Of a DNA stretch of 64,000 bases, positions 50,964 to 61,184 are shown piece by piece. The first letter of the stretch is position 1. Every line of letters starts with the position of its first letter. Source of the stretch: Sycon ciliatum (lineage: Eukaryota; Porifera; Calcarea; Leucosolenida; Sycettidae); the NCBI RefSeq assembly GCF_964019385.1, contig NC_088647.1, positions 17,026,989 to 17,090,988 on the forward strand, given 5' to 3'. Under the pieces are notes generated by a model, which made no database searches, had not been told where the DNA came from, and saw only the letters and a program-made list of their open reading frames with translations. Made by a program: the position numbers and the translations under genes.

Positions 50964-51563
50964 TAATTCGTTGTTTCGGGTCACCCGACCGACCGTCTTT
51001 TTTCACCCGACCGCAAAATGTTTTTTTTTATAGTGGATGCAAATGTACAGACTAGACTATGTACACACGCGACCCTAATAATAGCAGTCCAGATATCGAC
51101 CTCAGAAGCAGTCATCCATGCCAATGATTATGGTCATGGCTAGCCAAATGACAGGTGCTTGGTGATGACGTTGTCTTCTATCCCCGATCCGCAATTGGTC
51201 CTGAAACAGCATCAGCTCCGCCACCTTGTCGCTATTTACAGAAGTTTTCAAGGTGAGAGCTGCTCGTCAAAACTCGTTTGCCAGCGAGGCCAAGATCTGG
51301 TCCTGGAGGGGACCAGGATCTGATGGAACAATGACTGCGCTGGATTGTCTACACTACAGTCAGATTTGATCGACTGGCTAGATGGACAAAAGCTATTCGA
51401 TGTACATGTACATGTATGCACATGGACATAACCAAAATAAAAAATAAAATAACTGAGACGGTTGAGAGCGGTAGCCTTTTTTGGAGCTCCCGGAAAGTAC
51501 CCCCCTTTTTTCGTGATTCCCTGGGCCTTTGGCCCTCGGAATACTTTTTGCCTTGTATCCAGT

Positions 51564-52492
51564 ATGGCTGACAAGTCCACTGACAAAGTGGACATTGCTA
51601 TCCTGATCGACTCAGAGCTGAGGGACCTCATCCGACATCGTGGTCTGGACGTCCCGCGGAAAGCCACGAGGACCGAACTTGTTGCTGCACTGAGGGCATC
51701 GCAGGACGCCACCTACAATGGTGTAAGTCTCTCTGGTAGCGATCATGCTGTTTCGAGCCTGTGCTCAGCCCTGTCAGACCTCACAGATGTAGTAAGGGAG
51801 TTGAAGGCGGAAATAACCGCCATGAAGGGAATGGAGGACAAATTACACGAGATGAATAGAGAAGTCATGGATTTGAAAAAGAACGTACGGGAGTTGAGAG
51901 TTGATCTTGTTGCCGTACAGACCGAGCTAGCCGTCCTAAAAAGCGGGGAGGCTGCCTTCCATGCTACGGGAGGCACGCACCTTGCAAAAGGTCAAACACA
52001 TGCACATACGCCACTTGATGAAACGGGGACAAGCACGGGCTATGGTGCGCAATCCTATGCTGCTACCCTGCAATCTTCCGGACCCCCTCTAGCTCTAGTG
52101 TACACCCACGTCGTACAAGCCCTAACCCAGCCCAGCCAGTCCCACAGAAAACCAGAGTGGTATCATATTACCACAAGCCGCCCAAACAACCCTCTGGCAC
52201 GTCTGACCGTCTCCTTGCAGGTCGCCGTGTGAAATGCAGTGCAATCCATGTGGGAAACATTGATCCCAGCTGCTCAGCTGACGCTATCGCGAAATGGTGT
52301 CACAAGAAGCAAGTGGAAGTTATCAAGTGCTCCATTTCCGCAACAAAGTACTTCGGACTTTCGTACGCACACCTGGTGGTCCCTGAAACGTACACCGCGA
52401 AAGTGTTGGACAAGGAGTTCTGGCCCGAGGATTTCACTGTGCGGAAGTGGTATTGGGAGACTGATCGAGTCGCCCACGGTTCCAATCAGTAA
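51564..52492 (+). pseudogene. LINE ORF1: coiled coil and RRM-like region, frameshifted
   Basis: From MADKSTDKVDIAIL the first frame has a basic N-terminus, then a long coiled coil (about residues 60-140: LTDVVRELKAEITAMKGMED..., LKKNVRELRVDL). It ends at 52232, while a second frame from about 52190 to 52492 carries KCSAIHVGNIDPSCSAD, KQVEVIKCSISAT and WPEDFTVRKWYWE, resembling the RNA-binding C-terminal domain of CR1/L2/Jockey ORF1 proteins. The two frames overlap near 52190, so one frameshift explains the split. An upstream in-frame ATG at 51462 is less likely. Confidence 0.7.
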
Positions 52493-52500
52493 ACATGTCT

Positions 52501-54868
52501 CCTCTAAATCCACTCGCACCACCGTTCACCCCCAGATCACATCCTCCACCACCAATATCTCTACCCAGTCATCATACTAATCATAACATCAATATCGGTC
52601 ATTTAAATGTGCGTAGCCTCAGACATTAACTCCATGAAATTCAATCCCTCATCTCCGACCATTCCCTGGATGTTCTCGCTATTACTGAAACCTGGCTTGA
52701 CAATACAGTTGCTGACTCAGAACTAGCTATTGACGGGTACACGCTGTTCCGGCGCGACCGAGAGTGTCCACGAAGCTGCCCTTGCCTTAGTGGTCTTTCA
52801 GTCCCCTGCCGCAAGGCGGGAGGCGTCTGTGTGTACACCAGCACTAGACTTGGCTTTACCCGGCACTTGCTACGAAGCTCAAATAATTTTGAAATGCTCT
52901 GGCTTACATCTCGCCGGCGACGCAATGCTGCTCCCTTCCATCTTGGTTGCCTCTACAGACCCCCGAATTCCCCAGCATCGTTTTGGACTACCCTGGCGCA
53001 GGAACTGACAGAACTCCAGGGTAACTCGTTGGTGCTCATGGGTGACCTGAACGTGGATTCTCTCCAACCTACATCCCAGCTCTACTCGTCTCTCCTTACC
53101 AACTTTCTTTTGCCCTTTAACTTTCTAAACTGTATTCACGACCCAACTCGTGTTTGTCCGAAGTCGTCATCGTCAATTGACTACATTCTAAGTAATACAG
53201 ATGCTGTCTCAGGCGGTATTGTTCATGACTTTGAGCACTCCGATCACTGTTTGGTATGTGCAACCTTGACCACCCCTGACCCCTACTCTTTCCCGACTGA
53301 CTGCAACCAGCGCCTGCCCAGTCGGGGCTTTTCCAACACCGATATCAAGCAATTGGAGACCCTCTTAGAGTCCGCAAACCTCTGTACTTTCTCTCTCTCT
53401 TCCAGCGTGAATAGTATGGTTGACGAATGGACAAGTAAAGTTGACTCAGTGCTGGATTTGGTAGCGCCATATAAACCGTCTAAGCATCACCGACATGCTC
53501 CTCGTCGAAAGTGCCCCTTTGTTACGTCAGAGCTACAAGCACTAATTCGGAGGCGCAAAGCGGCCTTTCGCACGTGGCGCAAGGGAGGTTCCACAGACAC
53601 CAAGCTTTACAACAGCTTTCAGCGCCTTCGCACCCAATGTAACAGTCTCTATCGTCGTCTGCGGAACCAGCACTATCAGAGAATTTGTGCCGAATACAGA
53701 AAATCTCCGCGTCGCTTATGGGCTACAATCAACTATGTGACAAAGCGTAAACCAAAGTCGTCTCCCATTCTTGCACCTAACCTGAATGACCACTTCCATG
53801 CTATAGTCCACGACCCCACAAGCACGTACGACCTGCCGTCTGGACCGGTCCTTGAAGATGCATTGACCTCTTTCGATCGGGTCAGCACTACAGAGGTAGA
53901 GCGTGCTCTTCGCTCCCTTATATCGTGCAAGGCACCGGGTCCAGATGGCCTTCTGCCTGGTTTCCTCAAGGCCATGGCGTCCTCCTTGGCGCCTTCTTTG
54001 GCACAAATCTTCAGCGCGTCTCTTAGCAGTGGAGTGTTTCCTTCTGCCTTTAAGCGAGCCAACATCACCCCGATCCCAAAATCCGCTCAGACCGACGTCT
54101 ACAACGCAACGAGCTACCGCCCAGTTTCGCTGACGTCGATCCTGTCCAAAGTGTTGGAATCCGTGGTAATGTCGCAACTATTCTGTCACCTGGACTCGAC
54201 TGCATTCCTACATGATCACCAATTTGGGTTCCGCCCAAATCGCTCCGTCCATCAACTGCTCTCTTTGGCAATTAATGACTGGTGTCTTGCTCGGGACCAG
54301 AGCCTGGCCTCTGCTGTCGCGTTTGTTGACCTTAGTAAAGCGTTCGATCGTGTGCAGCATCAGCAGCTACTCTTGGCTTTGCACGAGGTTGGTATCAGCG
54401 GATCAGCACTCTCATGGTTTAAATCCTACCTTTCTGGCAGAGCCCAGCGGGTCCTCAGGTGCGGTGAGGTCTCTCCATTTCTACCTATCACTCGTGGGGT
54501 CCCGCAAGGCAGTGTCTTGGGCCCAACTCTGTTTAACATCTATGTTCGCCGCCTTCCTGCAACTGCTGACACATCCGGGACGAAATTGCTCGCTTTCGCG
54601 GACGACAAAACGGTGTACGCACCCTGTCCGACGGCAAAGGAGGCTGCAGATTTAGTTTCCCACACGTTATCACCACTCGCTACTGATCTTCAGCAACTTG
54701 GCCTGACTATCAATGAGAATAAGACGGTTGTAATGTTCATCGCTCCCAAGCGCTCGCCGGTCTGTCCCACGCCCACTATCTGTATCGATGGTAAAGTGCT
54801 GACAGAAGTGTCCAGTGCTCGCTGTCTGGGGGTTGTAATTGACAACAAGCTCTCATTGTGATAAGCTT
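52501..54868 (+). pseudogene. LINE ORF2: endonuclease and RT up to the insertion point
   Basis: The endonuclease starts at about 52585 (INIGHLNVRSLRH), with LDVLAITETWLDNT and IDGYTLFRRDR in the first frame, then shifts near 52800 into the long frame 52831-54861 with CLYRPPNSP, LMGDLNVDSL, SIDYILS and HSDHCLVCA. RT motifs: KAPGPDGLLPGFLKA, SYRPVSLTSILSKVLE, QFGFRPNRSVHQLL, FVDLSKAFDRVQH, TRGVPQGSVLGPTLF and catalytic AFADDKTVY. It stops at VVIDNKLSL just before the nested LINE. The catalytic residues are intact. Confidence 0.8.
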
Positions 54869-54877
54869 GTTGCCAAG

Positions 54878-56988
54878 TAGTAGTATTGACATATCCGCGG
54901 CAAGCCGCTTATGTACAACGGCATGGGAGAGGATAACAAAAAATGAAAATATAATTATTGTTGGGGAAATCCACGCTATTATCGAATATTCAACAATGAC
55001 GGGTGTGGGGTTATACCAAATTCCCATAATGTGGAAGTACGTTATTATTGTTGAAAGCACTAGGTGATCTGCACTCTACAATGTGACCTGTGCGATTATA
55101 TCGTTGAATGATTGCCTGTTCCGAGCCACCAAACGCAGTGTCTCCAGGTCCTTCAGACTCCGGAGACGCATGGACGTTGCCTTAGCTAATTCGTTGTCTA
55201 TCACCACTGGTAGGGTGATGCGCGGGCGTCCGAGCCAGCCCCGATTCTGTCGCTGGAAATACGCTGTGATGCTCACCTGCGCTGGAGTTGCTTCAGGGAG
55301 GCGTAGAATATGACCAAACAGTTTCCACCGTGCTCTTCTGCTTAGTACGGATATTGGCTCGGCATTGCAGCGGGCATATAGGTCTGTGTTGGAGATAATT
55401 TCCGGGTAAGATATCCCTAATACACGGCGGAGCTGCTTTCTGTGGAACGCATCCATTGCTGTAGCATCCCGGGATGAAAGCACCCACACGCCGCAGTTGT
55501 AGGTCAAAATAGATAGCACAAATGCATCAAACAACCTCAGGCGGGTTGCTTCAGAGATAACTTGTCTCCGCATCCACAGGTTGACAAGTGTGTTGAAGGC
55601 AGCTGCGGCTTGCTGGCGCCGGCGCTTGAGGTCTTCTGTGACTCCGTACAGTGAACCAAGCAACCGGGTGGACCTCCATCGTTCCTCACCTCTTCTTGCA
55701 ACATCCTCTTCTTGGTATAGATGGGTCCACTCGGTCTTGGTAGGGTTGATGTTGAGGTTCCACTCTTTGAACACTACCTCTGCCTCTGTTAGTGGGCACG
55801 CTAGATGTTGACGGTCCGTGGAGTACAGGTTAACGTCGTCCATGTATGCTGTTTCGCAAGGTATGGACATATCGACAGTCGTGTAGGCTGTCCCTCCAAT
55901 ATTCAGTATGGCAGGTCTTGGCGATATCCTGGGACGCAGGCAACGCATTGTCGCTTCGAGATAACAGGTGAATAGCACCGGCGACAAACTATCTCCTTGT
56001 GGGATGCCTATTGATGTTGGAAATTCTGCCGAGAGCGCATTCTTTATCTTCACTCTTAGCCTTGTGTTGTGCAACAACATCTCCACCATTCGTACCTCAT
56101 CTGTGTTAACTATTTGTTTCATTACCTCCACCAATCTTCCCCGCTGCACTGTGTCGAACGCCTTGCTCATATCCATTCCGAGGACCGTACATTGCCACTT
56201 GAAACGTTCAGCCTTGGCTGCCAGCCACCGGCCACACCAGACAATATCCGCGGTACTCCGACCCGGACGGGAAGCGCTCTGGGTTGGAGATAGGTAGGAG
56301 TCAATCTTTGGCATAATCCTGCGAAGTGTGATTGTTGACAGGCATTTGCGTATAGAGTTCAAGAGTATTATTGGCCTGATACTGGTTAGCGGCCCTCTGG
56401 GTTTCCCTGGTTTCGGGAGCGGGATTAGTGTTCCACATCCAAGATCCATTCCACTGCCATCCGCAAAACATTGGTTTAGAATGGCAGCGATCTCATGTGC
56501 GACCCTCTCACCAGCATGCTTGATCAGGTCCCCGGGGATGCCATCCGGCCCAGCTGCCCTCTGCGATGTCAGTAATCTAATTGCCGGGGCAACCTCCGCA
56601 GCGCTGATCCTTTCTTCAAGATACTTCGAGCCCAGCGGTCTCAGAATATCATTTACTGCGGATGGATCCCGAAACTGCTGCCTGAAGTGGTCAGCTACCT
56701 TCTCTGCCGCTTCTTTATCGTTGGCGATTATCCGTCCAAGAGCGTCATGAACAACCAATGGCGCGGGAGACTGCCGCCGCAGCAAAGAGGCTGCTTGGAA
56801 GACCCTTGCATTGTTTTTCAGCTTCTCTACTTCTTGAGCGAAGGAGTCCAGGCGGGCTTCAGAGTTGTTCCGGGCGATATCTCGTATCTGGTGTAATATC
56901 TGATTCCGATCGCGTTTCAGTGATTTCCTCCCGTCTGGGCATTTTGTCGAGCCGATTTTTACCCGCAGTTCTTTTTGTTGGGCTGATA
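54878..56988 (-). mobile_element. 5'-truncated LINE with YMDD reverse transcriptase
   Basis: The 9-bp duplication GTTGCCAAG lies at 54869-54877 and 56989-56997. The minus-strand frame (about 56988-55076) has RAAGPDGIPGDLIKHAG, IRPIILLNSIRKCLS, SASRPGRSTADIVWC, LGMDMSKAFDTVQR, SIGIPQGDSLSPVLF and catalytic AYMDDVNLYS. The C-terminal part reads ARWKLFGHILRLPEAT and GRPRITL. It differs clearly from the host LINE; the GIPQGDSLSP and FGHILR features point to an RTE- or R4-like lineage (tentative). The endonuclease is absent through 5' truncation. The first 48 codons of the annotatable frame (to 57133) are antisense host LINE, not element. Confidence 0.85.
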
Positions 56989-56997
56989 GTTGCCAAG

Positions 56998-57585
56998 GTG
57001 TCACGCAAAATTGGTGCTCTACGGCGTTCTTTTCGTCAACTGTCCCCGTGCGCTTGTCGCCTTTATGTGCTATGCGTAATTCAATCTGATCTAGAATTTG
57101 CATTTCAATCGTTCTTACCCTGCTTATCTGCAAAAGACCGTGGGCGCCTATTTGCTGTTCACCGTCGTGCGATCCGAGCTGCCTGTGGTGCCCATTACTG
57201 TGCTGATGTGGACCCCCTTTACCACTCTCTTAAGCTATGTCCTCTGGACCACCGTTTCTTTCAGTTGTTCATTAAATTTATCTTTCAGTGTAAAGTAGCT
57301 CACCCGGTTGCCAGTTTAGATTCTCTATTTTGTAGGCACAGTACACCTGCTTACACCACTCGCGGCTCTTCTGCAAATAATCTTTCGTTATGCCGATATA
57401 AGACTGCATGCGGGTATCGCTCATTATCTAGTAGGATTGCTTTACTTTGGAATGCTCTGCCCTTCGAAATGAAGTCTTGCAATACGTCTTCTGCATTTAA
57501 CGCCCATCTTGCCTGCCTTCTTAATGACGGGCCACAATGTACCCGGTTAAAACAGCTCCTTTTTGAAAATGTTTTCGATGAGTGA
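56998..57585 (+). pseudogene. C-terminal part of the interrupted LINE ORF2
   Basis: Resumes with VAKVSRKIGALRRSF immediately after the nested LINE's target duplication. It continues through RAACGAHYCADVDPLYH and ALLWNALPFEM to the stop at 57585. One base too many at the join leaves it out of phase with 54861. About 220 bp of 3' region and the ATACC tail follow. Confidence 0.8.
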
Positions 57586-57941
57586 TGTGTCGCTTTGTTT
57601 TGCTCTAATTGGTGCTTTTCTCCAATGTCATGCAGTCGTATTTATTCAGCTTTTATTTCTTGTGTACTTGCATACTGGTATTAGTTTAGTCCCACAATCT
57701 GCGATAAAATGATCCGCTGTAGCACCTACTCCACTTTTATGTTTATGTATCTATGTCATTCGGATCTTCCCAAGTTGTACAATGTACTGTTGAGATACCG
57801 AATTCAAATAAATCAATACCATACCATACCATACCATAAAATAAAAAATAAACCCGACCGACCGACCCTGTTACGGATGAGTGAAGTGACCCGAAACAAC
57901 GAATTAATTCTAGGTGGCCTAATATAATTATAATGTCGTAA

Positions 57942-58111
57942 GGCCACCTAGAATTTATTCGTTGTTTCGGGTCACTTCCCTCATCCGTATACCAGGGTCA
58001 GTCCGTCGGGTTTATTTTTATGTTATTTTTTATTTTTGTTACTGCCATAATTATTATGTATTATGCTTGTGTGTTTCTGAACATTCAAGTGATGCTAACG
58101 CGGATCCCGCG

Positions 58112-58120
<9 letters not shown>
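57942..58120. repeat. Duplicate of 1432-1612
   Basis: A family A end fragment followed by the same flank, up to the ATT microsatellite at 58120-58144. It marks the continuation of the duplicated block after the composite MITE. Confidence 0.75.
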
Positions 58121-58144
<24 letters not shown>

Positions 58145-58938
58145 CAACGCAATAAATAGAGTAAGCTGCGCTCTCAGTACAAACACCATAAGCAAAACTT
58201 GTTTTCATGTAAATAAAGAAGCTTGTTCCTAAACGTTTTCGTCGCCATCTCATCAGAGGATTACTGGCAAATCAACAATAGCTCTTAACTCAATATATAT
58301 ACGCACAATGCAAGTAATAATTTAGACCCTACCTAGCGCGATAAAATGAGAGCTGAAAGAAACATTACACCATTCAACGATATCAGGTGACAACAGATGC
58401 GATAAATTCACCACTAGAAAGTTACCATGCAACCACAAACGAGAACTACTGATCTAAATTCACAAACAATTTCAACGTAAACAAATTCTTTTTCTGCCTA
58501 CACAAAATCGGCTTGGTGGTGAAAATGTAGATAGACTCCAATACACGCAAATACCTTTGACTACGTGAACGAGACCAAACAGAAAAGCAATCATCAGCAT
58601 AACTAGAACGACAATCACTATTCTGAACAAGATGGTTGGCAACAGAAGATTCATACACCCTAACACCGCTACTAGAACCAGTACATACTTTGGAATTACG
58701 TGACAATGAAACCGACCTGACATTCCTTGCCGCTACTGCCAATCCAGACGAGGCCGATGTAGATGTCAGTACCAAAGGCACGTCCGTTACTGGCACTGCC
58801 TGCTGCGATGATGCTCCCTTTGACGTTCCAATGGCTGTTGATGTTGATGAAGAGGAGGAGGGAGATGAGGAAGACGCTGACGACGACGATGACGACAACG
58901 ACGGAGACGATAAAGACTCTGCTAACCTCGCCGTAGAG

Positions 58939-59429
58939 TAGGCCTTGACAGATTATGCTAATATTTTCGTGAAATTATGCTTTTCGCATTGCTGAAAAAA
59001 TTGCAGAATTATGCTATTTTTATGCTAAAAGTTATCATATTATGCCGCATTATGCTCACATATGCTGCTAATGTACAATGTAATGTAGAATGGTTCTGTG
59101 CAAAATAACAGGGGAATTTTTTGTAGAGGGCGTTGTACTGTGGTAGCAAAAGTTCAACGGGCTCCACGCACCGTCCGACTTAGCTACGATCATCACTGAT
59201 AGTAGTGGACTGGACATGTTATCAAGGGAGTCGTAAACCTACAACTTTCTGGTGCATCTACTTGTACTTATACTTGTAGAACATGTACAAACTGTATGGA
59301 ATTTGATGCGAACAGGCGGATTATTCCAATTTTATGCGATTCGTATGCAATTTGCCTCGAATTATGCGATTATTCGATTTTGGTAGGAATTATGCGAAAA
59401 ATTATGCTAGCATAATCTGTCAAGGCCTA
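58939..59429. mobile_element. hAT MITE, family E, 8-bp duplication CCGTAGAG
   Basis: TAGGCCTTGACAGATTATGC start and family end; CCGTAGAG at 58931-58938 and 59430-59437. The opposite arm of the giant inverted repeat shows the uninterrupted site. It is 491 bp. Confidence 0.92.
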
Positions 59430-59612
59430 CCGTAGAGCGAGTCACTGGTCCCGCTGACACACCATCCGGTGGTTTCTTCGGTGGCCGGCCACGCTTTTTG
59501 CCACCGGAGGTGGACACACCGGATGACGGTACCAAGGAAGTCAAAGAAGACGAAACCGCAGATACCAACGATGATGACGGGTTAGAAGGAAGAGACGGAA
59601 AAGACGAAGGCA

Positions 59613-60485
59613 ATGACGAACAAGCCGATGCCGACGAAGAAGACAACGACACCCCAGCATGTGCCTCTTCACGTTATGCCTGTTGAGGCACGGTCGTCAA
59701 GGCCTAGACGAGGTCGTCCCCCAAAGATTGGTACTGCGACTGGAGGTGCACCCTCGCTGGGGACGGAACCAACTGGGGTGTCGTTGTCTTCTTCGTCGGC
59801 ATCGGTTTGTTCGTCATTGCCTTCGTCTTTACCGTCTCTTCCTTCTAACCCGTCATCATCGTTGGTATCTGCGGTTTCGTCTTCTTTGACTTCCTTGGTA
59901 CCGTCATCCGGTGTGTCCACCTCCGGTGGCAAAAAGCGTGGCCGGCCACCGAAGAAACCACCGGATGGTGTGTCAGCGGGACCAGTGACTCGCTCTACGG
60001 CGAGGTTAGCAGAGTCTTTATCGTCTCCGTCGTTGCCGTCATCTTCGTCGTCAGCGTCTTCCTCATCTCCCTCCTCCTCTTCATCAACATCAACAGCCAT
60101 TGGAACGTCAAAGGGAGCATCATCGCAGCAGGCAGTGCCAGTAACGGACGTGCCTTTGGTACTGACATCTACATCGGCCTCGTCTGGATTGGCAGTAGCG
60201 GCAAGGAATGTCAGGTCGGTTTCATTGTCACGTAATTCCAAAGTATGTACTGGTTCTAGTAGCGTTGTTAGGGTGTATGAATCTTCTGTTGCCAACCATC
60301 TTGTTCAGAATAGTGATTGTCGTTCTAGTTATGCTGATGATTGCTTTTCTGTTTGGTCTCGTTCACGTAGTCAAAGGTATTTGCGTGTATTGGAAGCTAT
60401 CTACATTTTCACCACCAAGCCGATTTTGTGTAGGCAGAAAAAGAATTTGTTTACGTTGAAATTGTTTGTGAATTTAGATCAGTAG
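59613..60485 (+). CDS. AT-hook and Ser-rich ORF in the right arm of the inverted repeat
   Basis: 290 codons. Two AT-hook-like cores: RPRRGRPPKI (about residues 30-39, in the spacer) and KKRGRPPKKP (about 105-115). Between and after them lie Ser/Leu/Pro-rich tracts, then PVTRSTARLAES, a poly-Ser segment and a C-terminal part with SYADDCFSVWSRSRSQRYLRVL. AT hooks bind the minor groove of AT-rich DNA. The first 50 or so residues cross the arm spacer, so the true N-terminus is uncertain. The opposite arm codes for the same C-terminal part (58898-58446, minus strand). Function unknown; a tail of a mobile-element protein is one possibility. Confidence 0.4.
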   Translation: MTNKPMPTKKTTTPQHVPLHVMPVEARSSRPRRGRPPKIGTATGGAPSLGTEPTGVSLSSSSASVCSSLPSSLPSLPSNPSSSLVSAVSSSLTSLVPSSGVSTSGGKKRGRPPKKPPDGVSAGPVTRSTARLAESLSSPSLPSSSSSASSSSPSSSSSTSTAIGTSKGASSQQAVPVTDVPLVLTSTSASSGLAVAARNVRSVSLSRNSKVCTGSSSVVRVYESSVANHLVQNSDCRSSYADDCFSVWSRSRSQRYLRVLEAIYIFTTKPILCRQKKNLFTLKLFVNLDQ

Positions 60486-60786
60486 TTCTCGTTTGTGGTT
60501 GCATGGTAACTTTCTAGTGGTGAATTTATCGCATCTGTTGTCACCTGATATCGTTGAATGGTGTAATGTTTCTTTCAGCTCTCATTTTATCGCGCTAGGT
60601 AGGGTCTAAATTATTACTTGCATTGTGCGTATATATATTGAGTTAAGAGCTATTGTTGATTTGCCAGTAATCCTCTGATGAGATGGCGACGAAAACGTTT
60701 AGGAACAAGCTTCTTTATTTACATGAAAACAAGTTTTGCTTATGGTGTTTGTACTGAGTGCGCAGCTTACTCTATTTATTGCGTTG

Positions 60787-60817
60787 ATTACATTTTTATC
60801 TCCACGGAAGCTTTTTA

Positions 60818-60846
<29 letters not shown>
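60787..60846. repeat. ATT microsatellite
   Basis: TTA/ATT triplets repeated about ten times at 60818-60847, matching the shorter tract at 2120-2136. Confidence 0.8.
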
Positions 60847-60851
<5 letters not shown>

Positions 60852-61160
60852 GTGCATACAAACTCGGAGGGAGTTGTGGTGCTCGTGAGAGTGCTCAATA
60901 CACCAAGGTGCAGAGCCTAGTAGCACACACTTGAGAGGGACGAAAAGCGTTTCTTCTGTACCTCTGAGTTTCACGGTTTTAACCGATCATCAGACAGCAA
61001 CTTGACTACAATTTTCAGAAGCTAAGATTGATAAAGGCTGCAAGCTTGGATCATAGCGCGAATGGATGATCCGGGCTGATAGTGTAATTATAAAAATGAT
61101 TGCGTGAGTTGGTTGCCTGATGGGGTGCAAAAATAGGCGGAAAAAAAATACACTTTAGGC
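60847..61160 (-). mobile_element. Penelope-like terminal fragment (right copy)
   Basis: Near-identical to 2137-2450, including the CTGATGA...GAAAC string on the minus strand (about 60978-61003). Fossil fragment. Confidence 0.5.
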
Positions 61161-61184
61161 CTAGGCTCATGCAACCACATTTTT

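Larger units (their letters stand above)
51453..57837 (+). mobile_element. LINE (L2/CR1-like), near full length, split by a second LINE
   Basis: Begins at CTGAGACGGTTGAGAGCGG and ends in an ATACC repeat tail (57809-57837); the family A sequence on both sides is continuous in copy 841-1409. It has a 5' leader, ORF1 (51564-52492) and ORF2 (52501-57585), interrupted by the minus-strand LINE 54878-56988. Without that insert it is about 4.3 kb. ORF1 and ORF2 each carry at least one frameshift. Confidence 0.85.
50268..57919. mobile_element. Composite family A MITE carrying three nested elements
   Basis: GGCCATCCAG at the left and a family A right end at 57919, with TAA at 50265-50267 and 57920-57922. 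Of 7,652 bp only about 590 bp are family A. The rest is the TTAA MITE 50286-50963 in the terminal repeat and the LINE 51453-57837, which contains another LINE (54878-56988). Confidence 0.85.
58145..60786. repeat. Giant inverted repeat, two 1,013-bp arms, 117-bp spacer
   Basis: CAACGCAATAAATAGAG at the left edge pairs with CTCTATTTATTGCGTTG at the right edge. The left arm (58145-59656) is 1,013 bp after subtracting the hAT MITE and one copy of its 8-bp duplication; the right arm (59774-60786) is 1,013 bp. The arms differ at only a few bases. ATT repeats lie on both outer sides. Each arm encodes the same Ser/Thr-rich protein segment reading outward from the centre. It could be a foldback transposon or an inverted duplication of one end of a larger element. 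Confidence 0.85.
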
